DNA of 60,809 bases from Prochlorococcus sp. AG-347-E23 (GCA_003281685.1 QCBH01000009.1:1-60809); one strand, 5' to 3'; positions 29,892 to 40,198 are shown, counted from the first letter of the stretch. Made by a program: numbers and translations. Notes: generated from the letters alone by a model not told the origin.

Positions 29892-30110
29892 ATGAGCGAA
29901 AACACAAATGACTCTGCAAATCCAGTTTTAACCTTTGAAGGCAAAAAATATTTAATAAATGAACTTTCTAATGAGATAAAAGAATCTATAAAAGTACTAC
30001 AAATAGCGGAGACACAACTAAAGATGCATCAAGATACTCTTAAATTACTTTCGATTAGCCGAAACTCTTTAGTTAGTCAATTAAGAGAAAAATTAAAAAA
30101 CTTAGAATAA
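29892..30110 (+). CDS. DUF6447-like small protein
   Basis: A 72-residue soluble, helical protein containing LTFEGKKYLINELSNEIKE and LQIAETQLKMHQDTLKLLSISR. The regular heptads suggest a coiled coil. This pattern matches a small protein family (DUF6447) seen in marine bacteria. Function unknown. It follows the ABC exporter by 33 bases and converges on carB with a 4-base gap. Confidence 0.72.
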   Translation: MSENTNDSANPVLTFEGKKYLINELSNEIKESIKVLQIAETQLKMHQDTLKLLSISRNSLVSQLREKLKNLE

Positions 30111-30114
30111 AATT

Positions 30115-33100
30115 TTAATAATTATGGATTTCTTGTAGAGAGTAAGTATTAATTTTATTAGATTGCAAGGCTTTGATCGCCCTAATGGCTGCCTTGGCTC
30201 CAGGGATAGTTGTAAAAGTTGGAATATTATATTCTAAAGCAGCACGTCTTAAATAAGCATCATCATGAAGAGCCTGCGAGCCAATTGGAGTATTAATTAT
30301 TAATTGAACAAGTCCCGAACGGATTAGGTCCTCAATATTTGGTCTTCCTTCATGAACTTTTAGCACTTCTTCAACTTGAATTCCTAAATTCATCAAATAC
30401 GTTGCTGTACCACTTGTTGCGATTAATTTGAATCCTAAATTCAAAAGTTCTCTAGCAATTTCCTCAAGATTTTTTTTATCTAAATCATTTGTAGATAAAA
30501 AAGCTACTCCTTCAGAAGGTACTCCATTACCTGCTGCCAATTCCGACTTAGCATAAGCAATTCCAAAATCCTTGGCCAAACCCATTACTTCTCCAGTAGA
30601 TCTCATTTCAGGGCCAAGTAATGTATCAGAGCCAGGAAATCTTTTAAAAGGTAAAACAGCCTCTTTTACTGCCTGATATTTTGGAGAGAATTCTTCTGTG
30701 AAATTAAGATCTTCTAATGTAAAACCTTGCATTAACTGAGTAGCTAATTTTGCAACTGGTTTACCTATGGCTTTTGAAACAAATGGAACTGTCCTGGATG
30801 CTCTTGGATTTGCTTCAAGAATAAATAATTTATTATCTTTATTATTTGTATTTATTACTGCAAATTGCAAATTAATTAAACCAACAACATTTAATCTTTG
30901 TGCAATTAATTTAGTCCAGTTCCTTACATTTTCTATTGTGGATGTTGAAAGAGAAATGGATGGTAAGCAACAAGCTGAATCTCCTGAATGAATCCCTGCA
31001 GGTTCCACATGTTCCATTAGGCCAGCAATTACAACTGACCCCTCTGAATCGCATAAAGCATCAACATCTATCTCAATTGCATTATTCAAATATTGATCAA
31101 GAAGGATTGGATGATCAGGTGATACCTTAACTGCTTCTGAGATGTATCTCGATAATTCATTTTCATCCTTAACAATTTCCATAGCCCTTCCACCTAAAAC
31201 ATAAGAAGGTCTTACAACTAAGGGGAATCCTATATTTTTTGCTACTATTTCTGCTTCATTTTGATTACGTGCAATACCATTTAAAGGTTGTCTAATACTT
31301 AATTCTTCAAGAATTTTGGTAAATTCCTCTCTATCTTCTGCTAAATCGATAGATATTGGAGAAGTCCCAAGAATTTTTGATCCAGTTCTGATACCATCAT
31401 TAGATTTTAGCCATTCAAATAAAGGTAATGATAATTTCAGTGGAGTTTGACCTCCAAATTGAACAATCAAACCATAAGGATTTTCAGCTTCTATTATGTT
31501 GAGAACATCCTCCAAAGTAACTGGCTCAAAATATAAAATATCGCTAGTATCATAATCTGTTGATACAGTTTCAGGGTTACTATTAACCATTATTGTTTTA
31601 AAACCATTTGCAGATGATTGATATGATGCATGACAACAACAGTAATCAAATTCTATTCCCTGACCAATTCTGTTTGGACCTCCTCCTAAAATCATAATTT
31701 TTTTTGAATTACTATTTTCTGAAATTTCGTTATCAAAAATTTGAGCATTAAAATTAATGAAAGATTCTTCGTAAGTTGAATAATGATAGGGAGTTGAGGA
31801 TGAGAATTCTGCTGAACAAGTATCAACAGTTTTATAAACTGGAATAATATTAAGTTTTTTTCTATATCTTCTTACTTCAAAAAAATCAGAATTAGTTAAC
31901 TTTGCTATCTGTTGATCTGAAAAGCCTAATTGTTTAGCAGATAACATCAAATCCCTATCTAGAGCATAAAGTTCCTTATCTTTCAAAAAATCATTTTCAA
32001 AATTAAAGATATTTCGTAATTTTTCGATAAACCATAAATCTATATTTGTAGCCTCTTGAATATAGAAATTAGTTTTTCCATGCTGCATAGCTTTTTTAAC
32101 TAGGAGAATTCTTTCAGATGTAGGATTTCTTAAACTATTTTTTATATGACTCTCATTTTTAAATTCATCAAGTGCATCACATTCCCATCCAAAAACACCA
32201 ACTTCTAATGACCTTAATGCTTTCTGAAATGATTCTTCAAAAGAACGACCTATTGCCATTGACTCACCAACGGATTTCATAGCAGTACTTAGAGTATTAG
32301 AAGAGCCTTTAAACTTTTCGAAGGCAAATCTTGGAATCTTAGTAACTACGTAATCAATTGATGGTTCAAAACATGCAGGTGTTTTTTTTGTAATGTCATT
32401 TATGATCTCATCAAGTGTATAACCAACAGATAATAAAGCTGCAATCTTAGCTATAGGGAATCCAGTTGCTTTACTTGCCAAAGCAGAGGATCTACTGACA
32501 CGGGGATTCATTTCTATGACAATTACTTCTCCATTAGATGGATTTATTGCGAATTGAATATTACTACCTCCTGTTTCAACTCCTACCTCTCTTATGATTT
32601 TCAATGACAAATCCCTCAATCTCTGATACTCCTTATCTGTTAAAGTCTGTGCAGGTGCCACAGTAATCGAATCTCCAGTGTGAATACCCATAGGATCTAA
32701 ATTTTCAATACTGCAAACTATTACAACATTGTCAGCAGTATCTCGCATTACCTCTAGTTCAAACTCCTTCCATCCAATAAGTGACTTTTCAATCAATATT
32801 TGATTACTTGGACTTTCCTCTAAACCTGATTTACACAATTCGACAAATTCTTCAAGGTTAAAAGCAATTCCACCTCCTGCACCACCTAATGTAAATGCAG
32901 GCCTTATGATAAGGGGATAAGAACTAATCTCTTTTAATACCTCGATAGCTTCATCCAAATTAGAGGCAATACCAGATGGGCAAACATTTACATTTATTTT
33001 CTCCATCGATTCCTTAAACAATTTTCTGTCTTCAGCTTTATTAATAGCTCTTAAATCCGCACCAATTAATTCAATATTATTTTGTTTTAAAAAATCTGAC

Positions 33101-33411
33101 TCTGATAATTTAACCGCTAAATTCAAAGCAGTTTGACCTCCCATAGTGGGAAGAATCGCATCAGGTTTTTCTTTTAAAATAATCTTAGAAACGATTTCAG
33201 GAGTCAATGGCTCAATATATGTTTTGCTAGCGATCTCAGGATCAGTCATTATTGATGCTGGATTTGAATTTATTAAGACAATTTCATAACCCGCATTTCT
33301 TAAAGCTTTGCAAGCTTGAGTGCCAGAATAATCAAATTCGCATGCTTGTCCTATAACAATCGGTCCCGAACCTATAATAAGAATTTTTTTAAGATCACCT
33401 CTTTGAGGCAT
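30115..33411 (-). CDS. carB: Carbamoyl-phosphate synthase, large subunit
   Basis: A 1098-residue, full-length CarB with two homologous ATP-grasp synthetase halves (first half starting [21 protein letters not shown]; second half [21 protein letters not shown]) and a C-terminal regulatory MGS-like domain ([10 protein letters not shown]... [11 protein letters not shown]). It makes carbamoyl phosphate for arginine and pyrimidines, using ammonia channelled from CarA, which is not in this window. Transcribed alone, divergent from DUF3318. Confidence 0.98.
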   Translation of the reverse strand: MPQRGDLKKILIIGSGPIVIGQACEFDYSGTQACKALRNAGYEIVLINSNPASIMTDPEIASKTYIEPLTPEIVSKIILKEKPDAILPTMGGQTALNLAVKLSESDFLKQNNIELIGADLRAINKAEDRKLFKESMEKINVNVCPSGIASNLDEAIEVLKEISSYPLIIRPAFTLGGAGGGIAFNLEEFVELCKSGLEESPSNQILIEKSLIGWKEFELEVMRDTADNVVIVCSIENLDPMGIHTGDSITVAPAQTLTDKEYQRLRDLSLKIIREVGVETGGSNIQFAINPSNGEVIVIEMNPRVSRSSALASKATGFPIAKIAALLSVGYTLDEIINDITKKTPACFEPSIDYVVTKIPRFAFEKFKGSSNTLSTAMKSVGESMAIGRSFEESFQKALRSLEVGVFGWECDALDEFKNESHIKNSLRNPTSERILLVKKAMQHGKTNFYIQEATNIDLWFIEKLRNIFNFENDFLKDKELYALDRDLMLSAKQLGFSDQQIAKLTNSDFFEVRRYRKKLNIIPVYKTVDTCSAEFSSSTPYHYSTYEESFINFNAQIFDNEISENSNSKKIMILGGGPNRIGQGIEFDYCCCHASYQSSANGFKTIMVNSNPETVSTDYDTSDILYFEPVTLEDVLNIIEAENPYGLIVQFGGQTPLKLSLPLFEWLKSNDGIRTGSKILGTSPISIDLAEDREEFTKILEELSIRQPLNGIARNQNEAEIVAKNIGFPLVVRPSYVLGGRAMEIVKDENELSRYISEAVKVSPDHPILLDQYLNNAIEIDVDALCDSEGSVVIAGLMEHVEPAGIHSGDSACCLPSISLSTSTIENVRNWTKLIAQRLNVVGLINLQFAVINTNNKDNKLFILEANPRASRTVPFVSKAIGKPVAKLATQLMQGFTLEDLNFTEEFSPKYQAVKEAVLPFKRFPGSDTLLGPEMRSTGEVMGLAKDFGIAYAKSELAAGNGVPSEGVAFLSTNDLDKKNLEEIARELLNLGFKLIATSGTATYLMNLGIQVEEVLKVHEGRPNIEDLIRSGLVQLIINTPIGSQALHDDAYLRRAALEYNIPTFTTIPGAKAAIRAIKALQSNKINTYSLQEIHNY

Positions 33412-33518
33412 AATTTAAACCTTCATTTATCTCATGCTACTTATAAATCATCAGATGTTAATCAAGTTACTTGAAAAGCAACATTTGTTTCTATAGTATT
33501 GAAAGAAATTAATTTTTT

Positions 33519-34157
33519 ATGAGCGAACTTCAGCGACTTAAAAGTTTGTTGCCTCCAGAGAATGAAAGTTGGGTATTTGTTGAAGCTGCTGCGGCTATAG
33601 ATCCACCTTTAATAACACTTGAGGAAATCGGTCGTGACGAAGTAGAAATTCAAATAGATTTAGATGAATGGGATAACTTTGCTATTGACCACAGAAATTT
33701 ATTATTTTGGCATGAGGTTGGAAAAATTCAAAATGACGCAATTCCCAGAGATGGATGGGAAATGGCAGCTCTTGCAATAGGACTTGGAGGAGCGATCGGA
33801 GAGTTGTGGGTACAAGATGGGTTACTTTTATTGCTTGCTCTTGGTTTATCAAGTTTTGCAGGGTACAGACTCTATTTAAAAAATAATTCTGAAAAAAAGC
33901 TTCAGGATGCTATTTATGCAGATGAAAGAGCTATAGATCTTGCTTGTAGATTTGGTTACAGCATTCCAAACGCTTATAAAAGTCTTGGGGGAGCTTTAAA
34001 AGAGTTAATAGATAAGACACGCAAAAAGAAAAAAAGAAGTTTCTTTGAAGATAGGTTAGATGCCTTAAGAAAAAGTGCGGAAAAAGCAAGATCAGAATTA
34101 TCTCAACAAGAAGGTTCAGAAAAATCAGTTTCAAGCGAAAATGTTTATGGACAATAA
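33519..34157 (+). CDS. DUF3318 family protein
   Basis: 212 residues. The N-terminal motif ELQRLKSLLPPENESWVFVEAA and the segment RNLLFWHEVGKIQ are characteristic of DUF3318. A hydrophobic pair of helices lies at about 92-120, and the C-terminus is charged. The family is cyanobacterial and of unknown function. The last 17 bases overlap rsfS, so this is the first gene of a plus-strand operon ending before the tRNA. Confidence 0.8.
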   Translation: MSELQRLKSLLPPENESWVFVEAAAAIDPPLITLEEIGRDEVEIQIDLDEWDNFAIDHRNLLFWHEVGKIQNDAIPRDGWEMAALAIGLGGAIGELWVQDGLLLLLALGLSSFAGYRLYLKNNSEKKLQDAIYADERAIDLACRFGYSIPNAYKSLGGALKELIDKTRKKKKRSFFEDRLDALRKSAEKARSELSQQEGSEKSVSSENVYGQ

Positions 34158-34491
34158 AAGTTTAATTCTAATAGCAGCTAAAGCATGTGATGATAAAAAG
34201 GCAAGAGATATTAAACTTATAAAAATTGACAAAGTTTCATTTATAAGTGAATGGATTTTAATTGCAGAAGGATTATCTGATGTACAAGTTAGATCTATAA
34301 CTAATTCTGTAGAGGGAGAGCTTAGAGACAAGGCTAAAATTGAACCAATACGAAAAGAGGGTGTTAATGAAGCGAAATGGGCTTTACTCGATTATGGTGA
34401 TTTGATCGTAAATATTTTTCAACCAGAAATAAGAAAATATTATGACCTTGAATCATTCTGGAGTAATGGGGATAATCTTTTATTTCCATAA
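34141..34491 (+). CDS. rsfS: Ribosome silencing factor RsfS
   Basis: 116 residues (ATG at 34141, with a second ATG at 34147). The core KARDIKLIKIDKVSFISEWILIAEG and the closing region EAKWALLDYGDLIVNIFQPEIRKYYDLE are the RsfS signature. It binds L14 on the 50S subunit and blocks subunit joining when energy is low. It overlaps the DUF3318 gene and is followed by ycf36. Confidence 0.95.
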   Translation: MFMDNKSLILIAAKACDDKKARDIKLIKIDKVSFISEWILIAEGLSDVQVRSITNSVEGELRDKAKIEPIRKEGVNEAKWALLDYGDLIVNIFQPEIRKYYDLESFWSNGDNLLFP

Positions 34492-34500
34492 TTTTATTTT

Positions 34501-34995
34501 ATGAACGAATCTAAATGTCCTGTCCCTAAAGAACAACAACCCACAAATGAATTTTTAGAATTATCAAATTCCAAAATTTTCTCTTGGCCAAAAACAAAAA
34601 AGTCGCTAATTTTTATATTGATAAAATTCTGGGTAGGCGCTTTTGTTATCTTTCTTGTCATTTCTTCAGGAAGTGTATATTTCAAAACATCCCTTTTAAA
34701 GTATATTTTATTAAGTTTTTTTTGTAGCTTATCAATACCACTTTTAATTTCAGTAAGGTTATATTTAGGCTGGAGTCATATTTTTAAAAGATTAATATCT
34801 GAAAAAGTTGAATACGAGGAATCCGGATGGTATGACGGTCAAGTATGGGAAAAGCCATTAGTTTTGAAAGAAAAAGAATCACTTATTGCCTCAATAGAAG
34901 TAAAGCCTATTTTAAAAAATTTAATTCAAATTTTTTCTATTATTTCTGTTTTAGCTTTATCTGGTATTTTGATTTTCCAATATAACAATTTCTAA
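34501..34995 (+). CDS. ycf36: Ycf36/CGLD27 (DUF1230) membrane protein
   Basis: 164 residues. It starts with CPVPKEQQPTNEFLELSNSK, the defining N-terminal block of Ycf36/CGLD27, has two helices at about 40-56 and 65-83, then a soluble part with EYEESGWYDGQVWEKP and a final helix. Conserved in cyanobacteria and plastids; plant CGLD27 has been tied to iron or photosynthetic homeostasis. The stop is immediately followed by the ATG of the asparaginase gene with no spacer. Confidence 0.85.
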   Translation: MNESKCPVPKEQQPTNEFLELSNSKIFSWPKTKKSLIFILIKFWVGAFVIFLVISSGSVYFKTSLLKYILLSFFCSLSIPLLISVRLYLGWSHIFKRLISEKVEYEESGWYDGQVWEKPLVLKEKESLIASIEVKPILKNLIQIFSIISVLALSGILIFQYNNF

Positions 34996-35961
34996 ATGAG
35001 TTCTAATTTCAAAAACCTCTACACCTCTAATAATCCTCCTCTACAAGCAACCTTAATGAGAGGATCAAATATTGAGTCAATCCATAAAATTCATGCCGTC
35101 ATTACTGACAAAAAAGGGAGGGTTCTAATGTGCGCAGGCAATCCAGAATATAAAAGTTTCATAAGATCAGCACTAAAACCTTTTCAAGCAATACCTTTTG
35201 TAAGTAGTGGAACTGCATCAAAAATCAATAATGAATCAAAATCAATTGCATTAGCCTGCGGGTCACATAGTGGATCAAAGCTTCATACCAGGGAAGCTTT
35301 CAAAATTTTATGGGAATATGATATTGATATTAATAATCTTAAATGTCCAAAATCTAAGACAAGTCCATTAGAACATAATTGTTCTGGAAAACATGCTGCT
35401 TTTTTAGCTACATGCAAAAAAATGAATTGGCCATTAGATAGTTACTTAAAGGGAGATCATCCACTTCAAATCGAAATATTCAGAATAGTTTCTGAATTAC
35501 TTGAAATCCCGCCATCTGAAATAAAAGCAGAACGTGATGATTGCGGTGCCCCCACTCTCTATTTAAAACTATTAGAAATGTCGAGACTATATTCACTTCT
35601 AAGCAGTTCCGAGAATGCTGAATTAGAACAAATCAGTAGAGCTATGACAATAAACCCAACAATGATAAGTGATAACAACAAATTTGATACAGAAATAATT
35701 AAAGCTTCCCATGGGAAAGTCATAGGTAAAGGTGGTGCCGAGGGAATACAGTGTCTATGTAAGATAAATGAAGGGATAGGGTTAGCTTTAAAAGTAGAAG
35801 ACGGTTCAAAAAGAGCAAAGCATGCAGTTAGTCTTCACTTACTAAAACAATTAGATTGGATATCTGACTTGAGAATTCAAGATATCGAAGAAAAGGTGTT
35901 TAATTTCTCTGAAGGAGTGCGACTAGAAGTTAAAGGTAAATTAAAATTCCAAGAATCCTAA
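34996..35961 (+). CDS. Asparaginase of the cyanobacterial/AnsA-unrelated family (PF06089-like)
   Basis: 321 residues. Recognisable blocks are MRGSNIESIHKIHAVI, SALKPFQAIPFV, LACGSHSGS, EHNCSGKHAAF and DDCGAPTLYL. These belong to the L-asparaginase II family found in Rhizobium and cyanobacteria, with Cys, Ser and Lys in the central region. The reaction is Asn to Asp plus ammonia. It follows ycf36 without a gap. I am sure of the family; the substrate is inferred. Confidence 0.85.
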   Translation: MSSNFKNLYTSNNPPLQATLMRGSNIESIHKIHAVITDKKGRVLMCAGNPEYKSFIRSALKPFQAIPFVSSGTASKINNESKSIALACGSHSGSKLHTREAFKILWEYDIDINNLKCPKSKTSPLEHNCSGKHAAFLATCKKMNWPLDSYLKGDHPLQIEIFRIVSELLEIPPSEIKAERDDCGAPTLYLKLLEMSRLYSLLSSSENAELEQISRAMTINPTMISDNNKFDTEIIKASHGKVIGKGGAEGIQCLCKINEGIGLALKVEDGSKRAKHAVSLHLLKQLDWISDLRIQDIEEKVFNFSEGVRLEVKGKLKFQES

Positions 35962-36006
35962 AAAAACAGAAAAAATAACCCTTTCAGATGTATGCTATGT
36001 ATACAT

Positions 36007-36080
<74 letters not shown>

Positions 36081-36087
36081 TCATTTA

Positions 36088-36114
36088 GAAGCAGCTTGAA
36101 GGCTGCTTTTTTTT
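36088..36114 (+). terminator. Intrinsic terminator after tRNA-fMet
   Basis: AGCAGC (36090-36095), a TTGAAG loop and GCTGCT (36102-36107) are followed directly by a run of T (36107-36114). A classical hairpin plus T-tract eight bases after the tRNA. Confidence 0.9.
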
Positions 36115-36456
36115 GTCTTTGTAATAGTTTGCAGCAACTATAAAAAAATAATAAAAATTTAGGTTTATTAGTATTTAAAGAGCTTATTACATATTATTTG
36201 AGGTCCTTTTGAATAGAAAATTTTAAATCAACTCTAACAATTAAACCAATAATTATAAAAAATATTCCAACGTATGAGCTCAAAGATAGATCCAAAATAT
36301 TAAGATAAATTATCTATTCAAATCTTAGCTCACAAATCATATCAATTAAATATACTCATAACAAAGAATTTAAATAAATCTGAATTTTGGTCGTTTTAAT
36401 CTTATATAAGTATTTTATTAAAGTAGAGTAGGCTCTATCTAATTTGGAAAAATTAT
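36115..36456. other. AT-rich gap between tRNA terminator and small ORF
   Basis: A 340-base, very AT-rich stretch. Apart from one possible 33-codon minus-strand frame (36194-36295, listed separately) I see no gene, RNA-like structure or repeat in it. The downstream part must contain the promoter for the 36457 mini-protein. Confidence 0.5.
36194..36295 (-). CDS. Possible 33-residue single-helix protein
   Basis: TTG start, then LDLSLSSYVGIFFIIIGLIV as a hydrophobic helix, then RVDLKFSIQKDLK and a stop. The layout (short polar start, one helix, basic end) is plausible for a membrane mini-protein, but length and start codon give little support. Confidence 0.35.
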   Translation of the reverse strand: MDLSLSSYVGIFFIIIGLIVRVDLKFSIQKDLK

Positions 36457-36603
36457 ATGCAGAATTTGTTACAACGTGATTTAGGATCAAGCTTATTATC
36501 TATAGCTGTCCTTTTGGGCTGGTTAGGACTATTTTTTGTATTCTTGAGACTATTTACAATTGGAATTAAAAGATTTCTAGGAGCGATTTTCAAAAAAAAA
36601 TAA
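36457..36603 (+). CDS. 48-residue single-helix membrane protein
   Basis: MQNLLQRDLGSSLLSIAVLL then a strongly hydrophobic stretch (residues about 12-35, containing GWLGLFFVFLRLF) and a basic C-terminus (IKRFLGAIFKKK). Single helix with a positive tail, so the C-terminus is probably cytoplasmic. Not recognised. It lies 70 bases before the PetP-like gene on the same strand. Confidence 0.6.
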   Translation: MQNLLQRDLGSSLLSIAVLLGWLGLFFVFLRLFTIGIKRFLGAIFKKK

Positions 36604-36673
36604 TTATTGAAATAAATCAATAATCCAGGGAAAATCACAAAAAACCTAAATCACTAAGTATAATGACCTAAAA

Positions 36674-37063
36674 ATGTCAATTTTAGATAAGACTAAGTTA
36701 GGGGATTCTGTTCAAATAAACTTAGAACTATCAAAGGATAGGCTTACTAAAGAAGTTCTTGATGCAATAAACGTTTCTTCAGTGGCTAAGATAAGCGACT
36801 TCAAAATAACCGACGGGAAAGGTATTGGAGTTATATTGCAACTATCTAATGGGAAAGAGCAATGGTTTTTTGAAGATGAAATTGACCTCCTCGACGAAAA
36901 TGGTTATGTAATTAAAAAAATTAATAATAAAAAAGAAAATAGTAATCTTATATTTGATTTTTTAAGGGGATTAAATTATGAAAATAAAAATAAGGTAAGC
37001 GAATTACTTAATCCAGTTAACTTTTTTATCTGGATGATTGTATCGTTTAAAGATATTTTTTAA
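36674..37063 (+). CDS. PetP-like (DUF2862) protein with C-terminal extension
   Basis: 129 residues. Residues about 39-75 (KISDFKITDGKGIGVILQL... KEQWFFEDEIDLL) are the DUF2862 core of PetP, a small cytoplasmic subunit of the cyanobacterial cytochrome b6f complex. Typical PetP is about 65-75 residues. Here there is an N-terminal 20-residue addition and a C-terminal extension of about 50 residues ending in a hydrophobic FFIWMIVSFKDIF. It may attach to membranes more directly than PetP, or be a paralogue with another role. Confidence 0.72.
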   Translation: MSILDKTKLGDSVQINLELSKDRLTKEVLDAINVSSVAKISDFKITDGKGIGVILQLSNGKEQWFFEDEIDLLDENGYVIKKINNKKENSNLIFDFLRGLNYENKNKVSELLNPVNFFIWMIVSFKDIF

Positions 37064-37130
37064 AAAATAAAAAAATTTTCTAATATATAGAAGATTGATA
37101 AATAATTAAAATAAAATTTTTAAAATTGAA

Positions 37131-38126
37131 ATGGTACAAAATATTATCGATGTAAAAAATTTATCTAAGTCTTTTGATATATCTTTAAAAGAACCGGGAT
37201 TTAAAGGAACAATTAAACATTTTTTTAGAAGGCAAACAAAAAGTTTAAGAGTTATAAAAGATATAAGTTTCGAAATTAAAGAAGGAGAAATAGTAGGTTT
37301 TCTAGGCGCTAATGGAGCTGGAAAAACAACAATTTTAAAAATGCTTTGTGGCTTAATTTATCCAAGTAAAGGTTCAATTTTGGTTTCAGGCTACTTACCT
37401 TTCATGAGAAAAGAAAATTTCCTAAAGAATATCACCTTAATAATGGGACAAAAGCAACAGCTTATTTGGGATCTTCCGCCAATTGAATCATTCTATTTGA
37501 ATGCATCAATATATGACTTAGATAAGTTTGAAGCTAAAAGGAGAATAAAAAAACTATCAGATATGCTTGAAATTGATAAAGAACTATTCATACCTGTTAG
37601 AAAACTTTCACTTGGTCAGCGTATGAAGTCAGAATTACTAGCAGCATTAATACATGAACCAAATATTCTATTTTTAGACGAGCCGACACTTGGATTGGAT
37701 ATTAATGCACAGAGGAATTTAAGAAAATTCCTTCAAAAATATAATGAGGAAACTAATGCAACCATATGTTTAACTAGTCATTACATGAAAGATATTACAT
37801 CGCTATGCAAGAGAGTTATATGTGTTCACGAAGGGTCGATATCATATGATGGAACACTAGACCTATTGTTAAAAAAACTATCTCCTTTTAAAGAAATATT
37901 AATAATTTGTCGATCAGAAGAGGATGCAATTAAATTAGAAAATTTTGGATTTACTGTTAAAAATAAAATAAAGAATGAAATTACAATAAAAATTGAAAAC
38001 AACTCTATTACCTCTTCTCTAAAAACTATCCTAAATAATTTTGATATTGAAGACTTTTTTATAAATGAACCACCTATAGATGAAATTATTGGAAGGGTAT
38101 TAAGTAAAAAAGGTTATGAAATCTAA
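37131..38126 (+). CDS. ABC-2 type exporter ATPase
   Basis: 331 residues. Walker A GANGAGKTT (59-67), signature LSLGQRMK, Walker B NILFLDEPTLGLD and switch His in CLTSHYMKD. The long N-terminal part before the first strand and the C-terminal domain after residue 245 fit the ABC-2 (NatA-like) group that works with separate permeases. The next two genes encode two permease subunits, and the first overlaps this gene by 11 bases. Confidence 0.92.
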   Translation: MVQNIIDVKNLSKSFDISLKEPGFKGTIKHFFRRQTKSLRVIKDISFEIKEGEIVGFLGANGAGKTTILKMLCGLIYPSKGSILVSGYLPFMRKENFLKNITLIMGQKQQLIWDLPPIESFYLNASIYDLDKFEAKRRIKKLSDMLEIDKELFIPVRKLSLGQRMKSELLAALIHEPNILFLDEPTLGLDINAQRNLRKFLQKYNEETNATICLTSHYMKDITSLCKRVICVHEGSISYDGTLDLLLKKLSPFKEILIICRSEEDAIKLENFGFTVKNKIKNEITIKIENNSITSSLKTILNNFDIEDFFINEPPIDEIIGRVLSKKGYEI

Positions 38127-38910
38127 TTTGATTAAAAGTAAAATATTCACCTTATTAAAAGTCCAATATTCAAACATGTTGGAATATAGGGTAGAAATTG
38201 CATTATGGGCGATTTCAGGGATTATCCCTTTTTTCATGTTAAACATTTGGACAAATAATAATCTAAACGAATCCATAAACATTAGTGATGTTATGCTTTC
38301 TAGGTATTTCTTATGTGCTTTTTTTGTAAGACAGTTTTCTGTAGTTTGGGTTGTATTTAGTTTTGAAGAAGATTCTCTTATGGGGAAAGTATCTCCCTAT
38401 TTAATCCAACCTTTAAATCCATTTTTAAGATATTTTGCACAACATCTTGCTGAACAAATAACAAGATTCCCTTTCGCACTAATAATCGCATTTTTCTTTT
38501 TTATTTTTAATCCAGAAAGTTTATGGATTCCAAATTTGGGTATCTTATTCTTATCGATAGTATCTACTTTCTTATCCTTCTTAATTCAATTTTTAATTCA
38601 GTCAATAGTTGCATGTCTATGTTTTTGGACAGAGAAAGCATCATCGATAGAAAGATTATTGTTTATTCCAACTTTATTTTTCTCAGGTCTTTTAGCTCCA
38701 GTTGTTTCATTTCCGGCATATGTTAAATCTTGGATTTATTTAACTCCTTTTCCTTATCTTATTGATTTTCCTGCGAACTTACTTTCAGGTAATGAAACAA
38801 ATATTAGTGGAGGCTTAAGCATGCAAATTCTATGGATCTTTTTACTTTTCCCATTATTCAAGAAAATCTGGTCTGAAGGGACGAAAAAATATACAGCTAT
38901 GGGATCATGA
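38116..38910 (+). CDS. ABC-2 type permease, subunit 1 (ABC2_membrane_6-like)
   Basis: 264 residues, about six helices, with YLIQPLNPFLRYFAQHL and SSIERLLFIPTLFFSGLLAP segments of the DUF990/ABC2_membrane_6 family. It overlaps the ATPase by 11 bases upstream and the second permease by four bases downstream (ATGA), so the three-gene transporter is one translational unit. Substrate unknown. Confidence 0.87.
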   Translation: MKSNLIKSKIFTLLKVQYSNMLEYRVEIALWAISGIIPFFMLNIWTNNNLNESINISDVMLSRYFLCAFFVRQFSVVWVVFSFEEDSLMGKVSPYLIQPLNPFLRYFAQHLAEQITRFPFALIIAFFFFIFNPESLWIPNLGILFLSIVSTFLSFLIQFLIQSIVACLCFWTEKASSIERLLFIPTLFFSGLLAPVVSFPAYVKSWIYLTPFPYLIDFPANLLSGNETNISGGLSMQILWIFLLFPLFKKIWSEGTKKYTAMGS

Positions 38911-39701
38911 ATTCAAGAAAATATCTAAAAGTTTATAAAAAATTCTTACATACTTCTTTTGCTTCTGAATTGGAGTATAAGACAAATATATTAATTGATT
39001 TAATTACTGCTATTTTAAGTTTAATAGGAAGTATTTTTCTCTTATCTATTTTCTTTCAAAATAATGGTTATATTGGCGGGTGGAAATTTGAACAGGCACT
39101 AATAATTCAAGGTATTTATACAATTTTGAATGGAATAACAAATACATGGTTCAATCCCAATCTTACAGAAATAGTTAAACATATAAGAGAAGGAACATTA
39201 GACTTCGTGCTCTTAAAACCTATTGATAGTCAATTTTTTATTTCATTTAAAAAAATAAATCCATCTGGATTTTTAGAAATAATGCTTGGATTTTTCTTGT
39301 TATTCTTCTGCATTAGAGTAAATCAAATAAATTTAAATTTAAATTTTCTGACCTTATCCTCGATTACGATAAGCTGCTCGATTTGTATTTTATATAGCCT
39401 ATGGTTTTTTATCTCTACTACTACTATTTGGTTTGTTAAGACTTGGAATGCGATAGAAGTATTAAGATCATTCCTTTATATTGGAAGATTTCCTCTAAAT
39501 TCATTTTCATTTTCTTTGAGAATTTTTTTTAGTGTTTTCATTCCTATTGCATTTATAACTACAATTCCTTCTGAAGTTTTTTTAGGACTTTCTCAATTGT
39601 GGAAAATATCGCTCGAGATTATTGTTGCTACAGTATTTCTTATAACTTCAAGAAAGTTCTGGTTATTTGCATTAAAATTCTATTCATCAGCATCTAGCTA
39701 A
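38907..39701 (+). CDS. ABC-2 type permease, subunit 2 (ABC2_membrane_6-like)
   Basis: 264 residues, the same length as subunit 1 and with a similar six-helix layout. It contains the conserved HIREGTLDFVLLKPIDSQFF, equivalent to the permease block of subunit 1. It would form a heterodimer with subunit 1. It starts on the ATGA overlap. It converges with the minus-strand gene whose stop is 3 bases away. Confidence 0.87.
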   Translation: MNSRKYLKVYKKFLHTSFASELEYKTNILIDLITAILSLIGSIFLLSIFFQNNGYIGGWKFEQALIIQGIYTILNGITNTWFNPNLTEIVKHIREGTLDFVLLKPIDSQFFISFKKINPSGFLEIMLGFFLLFFCIRVNQINLNLNFLTLSSITISCSICILYSLWFFISTTTIWFVKTWNAIEVLRSFLYIGRFPLNSFSFSLRIFFSVFIPIAFITTIPSEVFLGLSQLWKISLEIIVATVFLITSRKFWLFALKFYSSASS

Positions 39702-39704
39702 CTA

Positions 39705-39971
39705 TTAATTAATAACTTCCCTGCAATATTCCCAAATTTGTTGTTTACTTTTCAAATTTGAAATCCTAGATAATTTCTTAAAATAAAGTTTAGATTTTTC
39801 CACAGATAAAAGCCTACAATTGTATTCAATTTTATGATTTCTTGATATCATTCCTAATTTGATTGCAATATCGCAAAAGATAATTATTAAAGAGAGAAAA
39901 AAAACTATACCTAAAAATTGTGAAAATGATTTTGAGTAATTTTCATTTTCAGTTTTTAATTCAAACTTCAT
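39705..39971 (-). CDS. Hypothetical protein with one membrane helix
   Basis: 88 residues. An acidic start, a helix at about 20-37 (LGIVFFLSLIIIFCDIAIKLG) and a basic C-terminal part. Not recognised. Its ATG shares one base with the TAA of the upstream gene (TAATG), which indicates translational coupling with the 75-residue protein before it. Confidence 0.65.
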   Translation of the reverse strand: MKFELKTENENYSKSFSQFLGIVFFLSLIIIFCDIAIKLGMISRNHKIEYNCRLLSVEKSKLYFKKLSRISNLKSKQQIWEYCREVIN

Positions 39972-40198
39972 TATTTAACTATATGCTGAGGACACTTAAT
40001 TGCAGCTATAGCAACAGCCGTAACTTTAAAATTTTCTGACTTCTCAATAACCTTTTTAACCTCTAATGGCCCAAATTTATTACTTGCATCACTGTAGGAA
40101 AGGAGTAAAGATTTATAGTTATCATGACCAAGATTTCTATATTCACAGAAATTATCACCAACATAGTTCAAAAGAGTAAGTAAAGTTAATTCAATCAT
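39971..40198 (-). CDS. Hypothetical small protein
   Basis: A 75-residue soluble protein with a C-terminal KVTAVAIAAIKCPQHIV segment that looks conserved. No membrane helix is clear. It is the first gene of a two-gene unit with the next membrane protein (one-base overlap). Upstream lies a 450-base gap containing a candidate RNA on the other strand. Confidence 0.65.
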   Translation of the reverse strand: MIELTLLTLLNYVGDNFCEYRNLGHDNYKSLLLSYSDASNKFGPLEVKKVIEKSENFKVTAVAIAAIKCPQHIVK

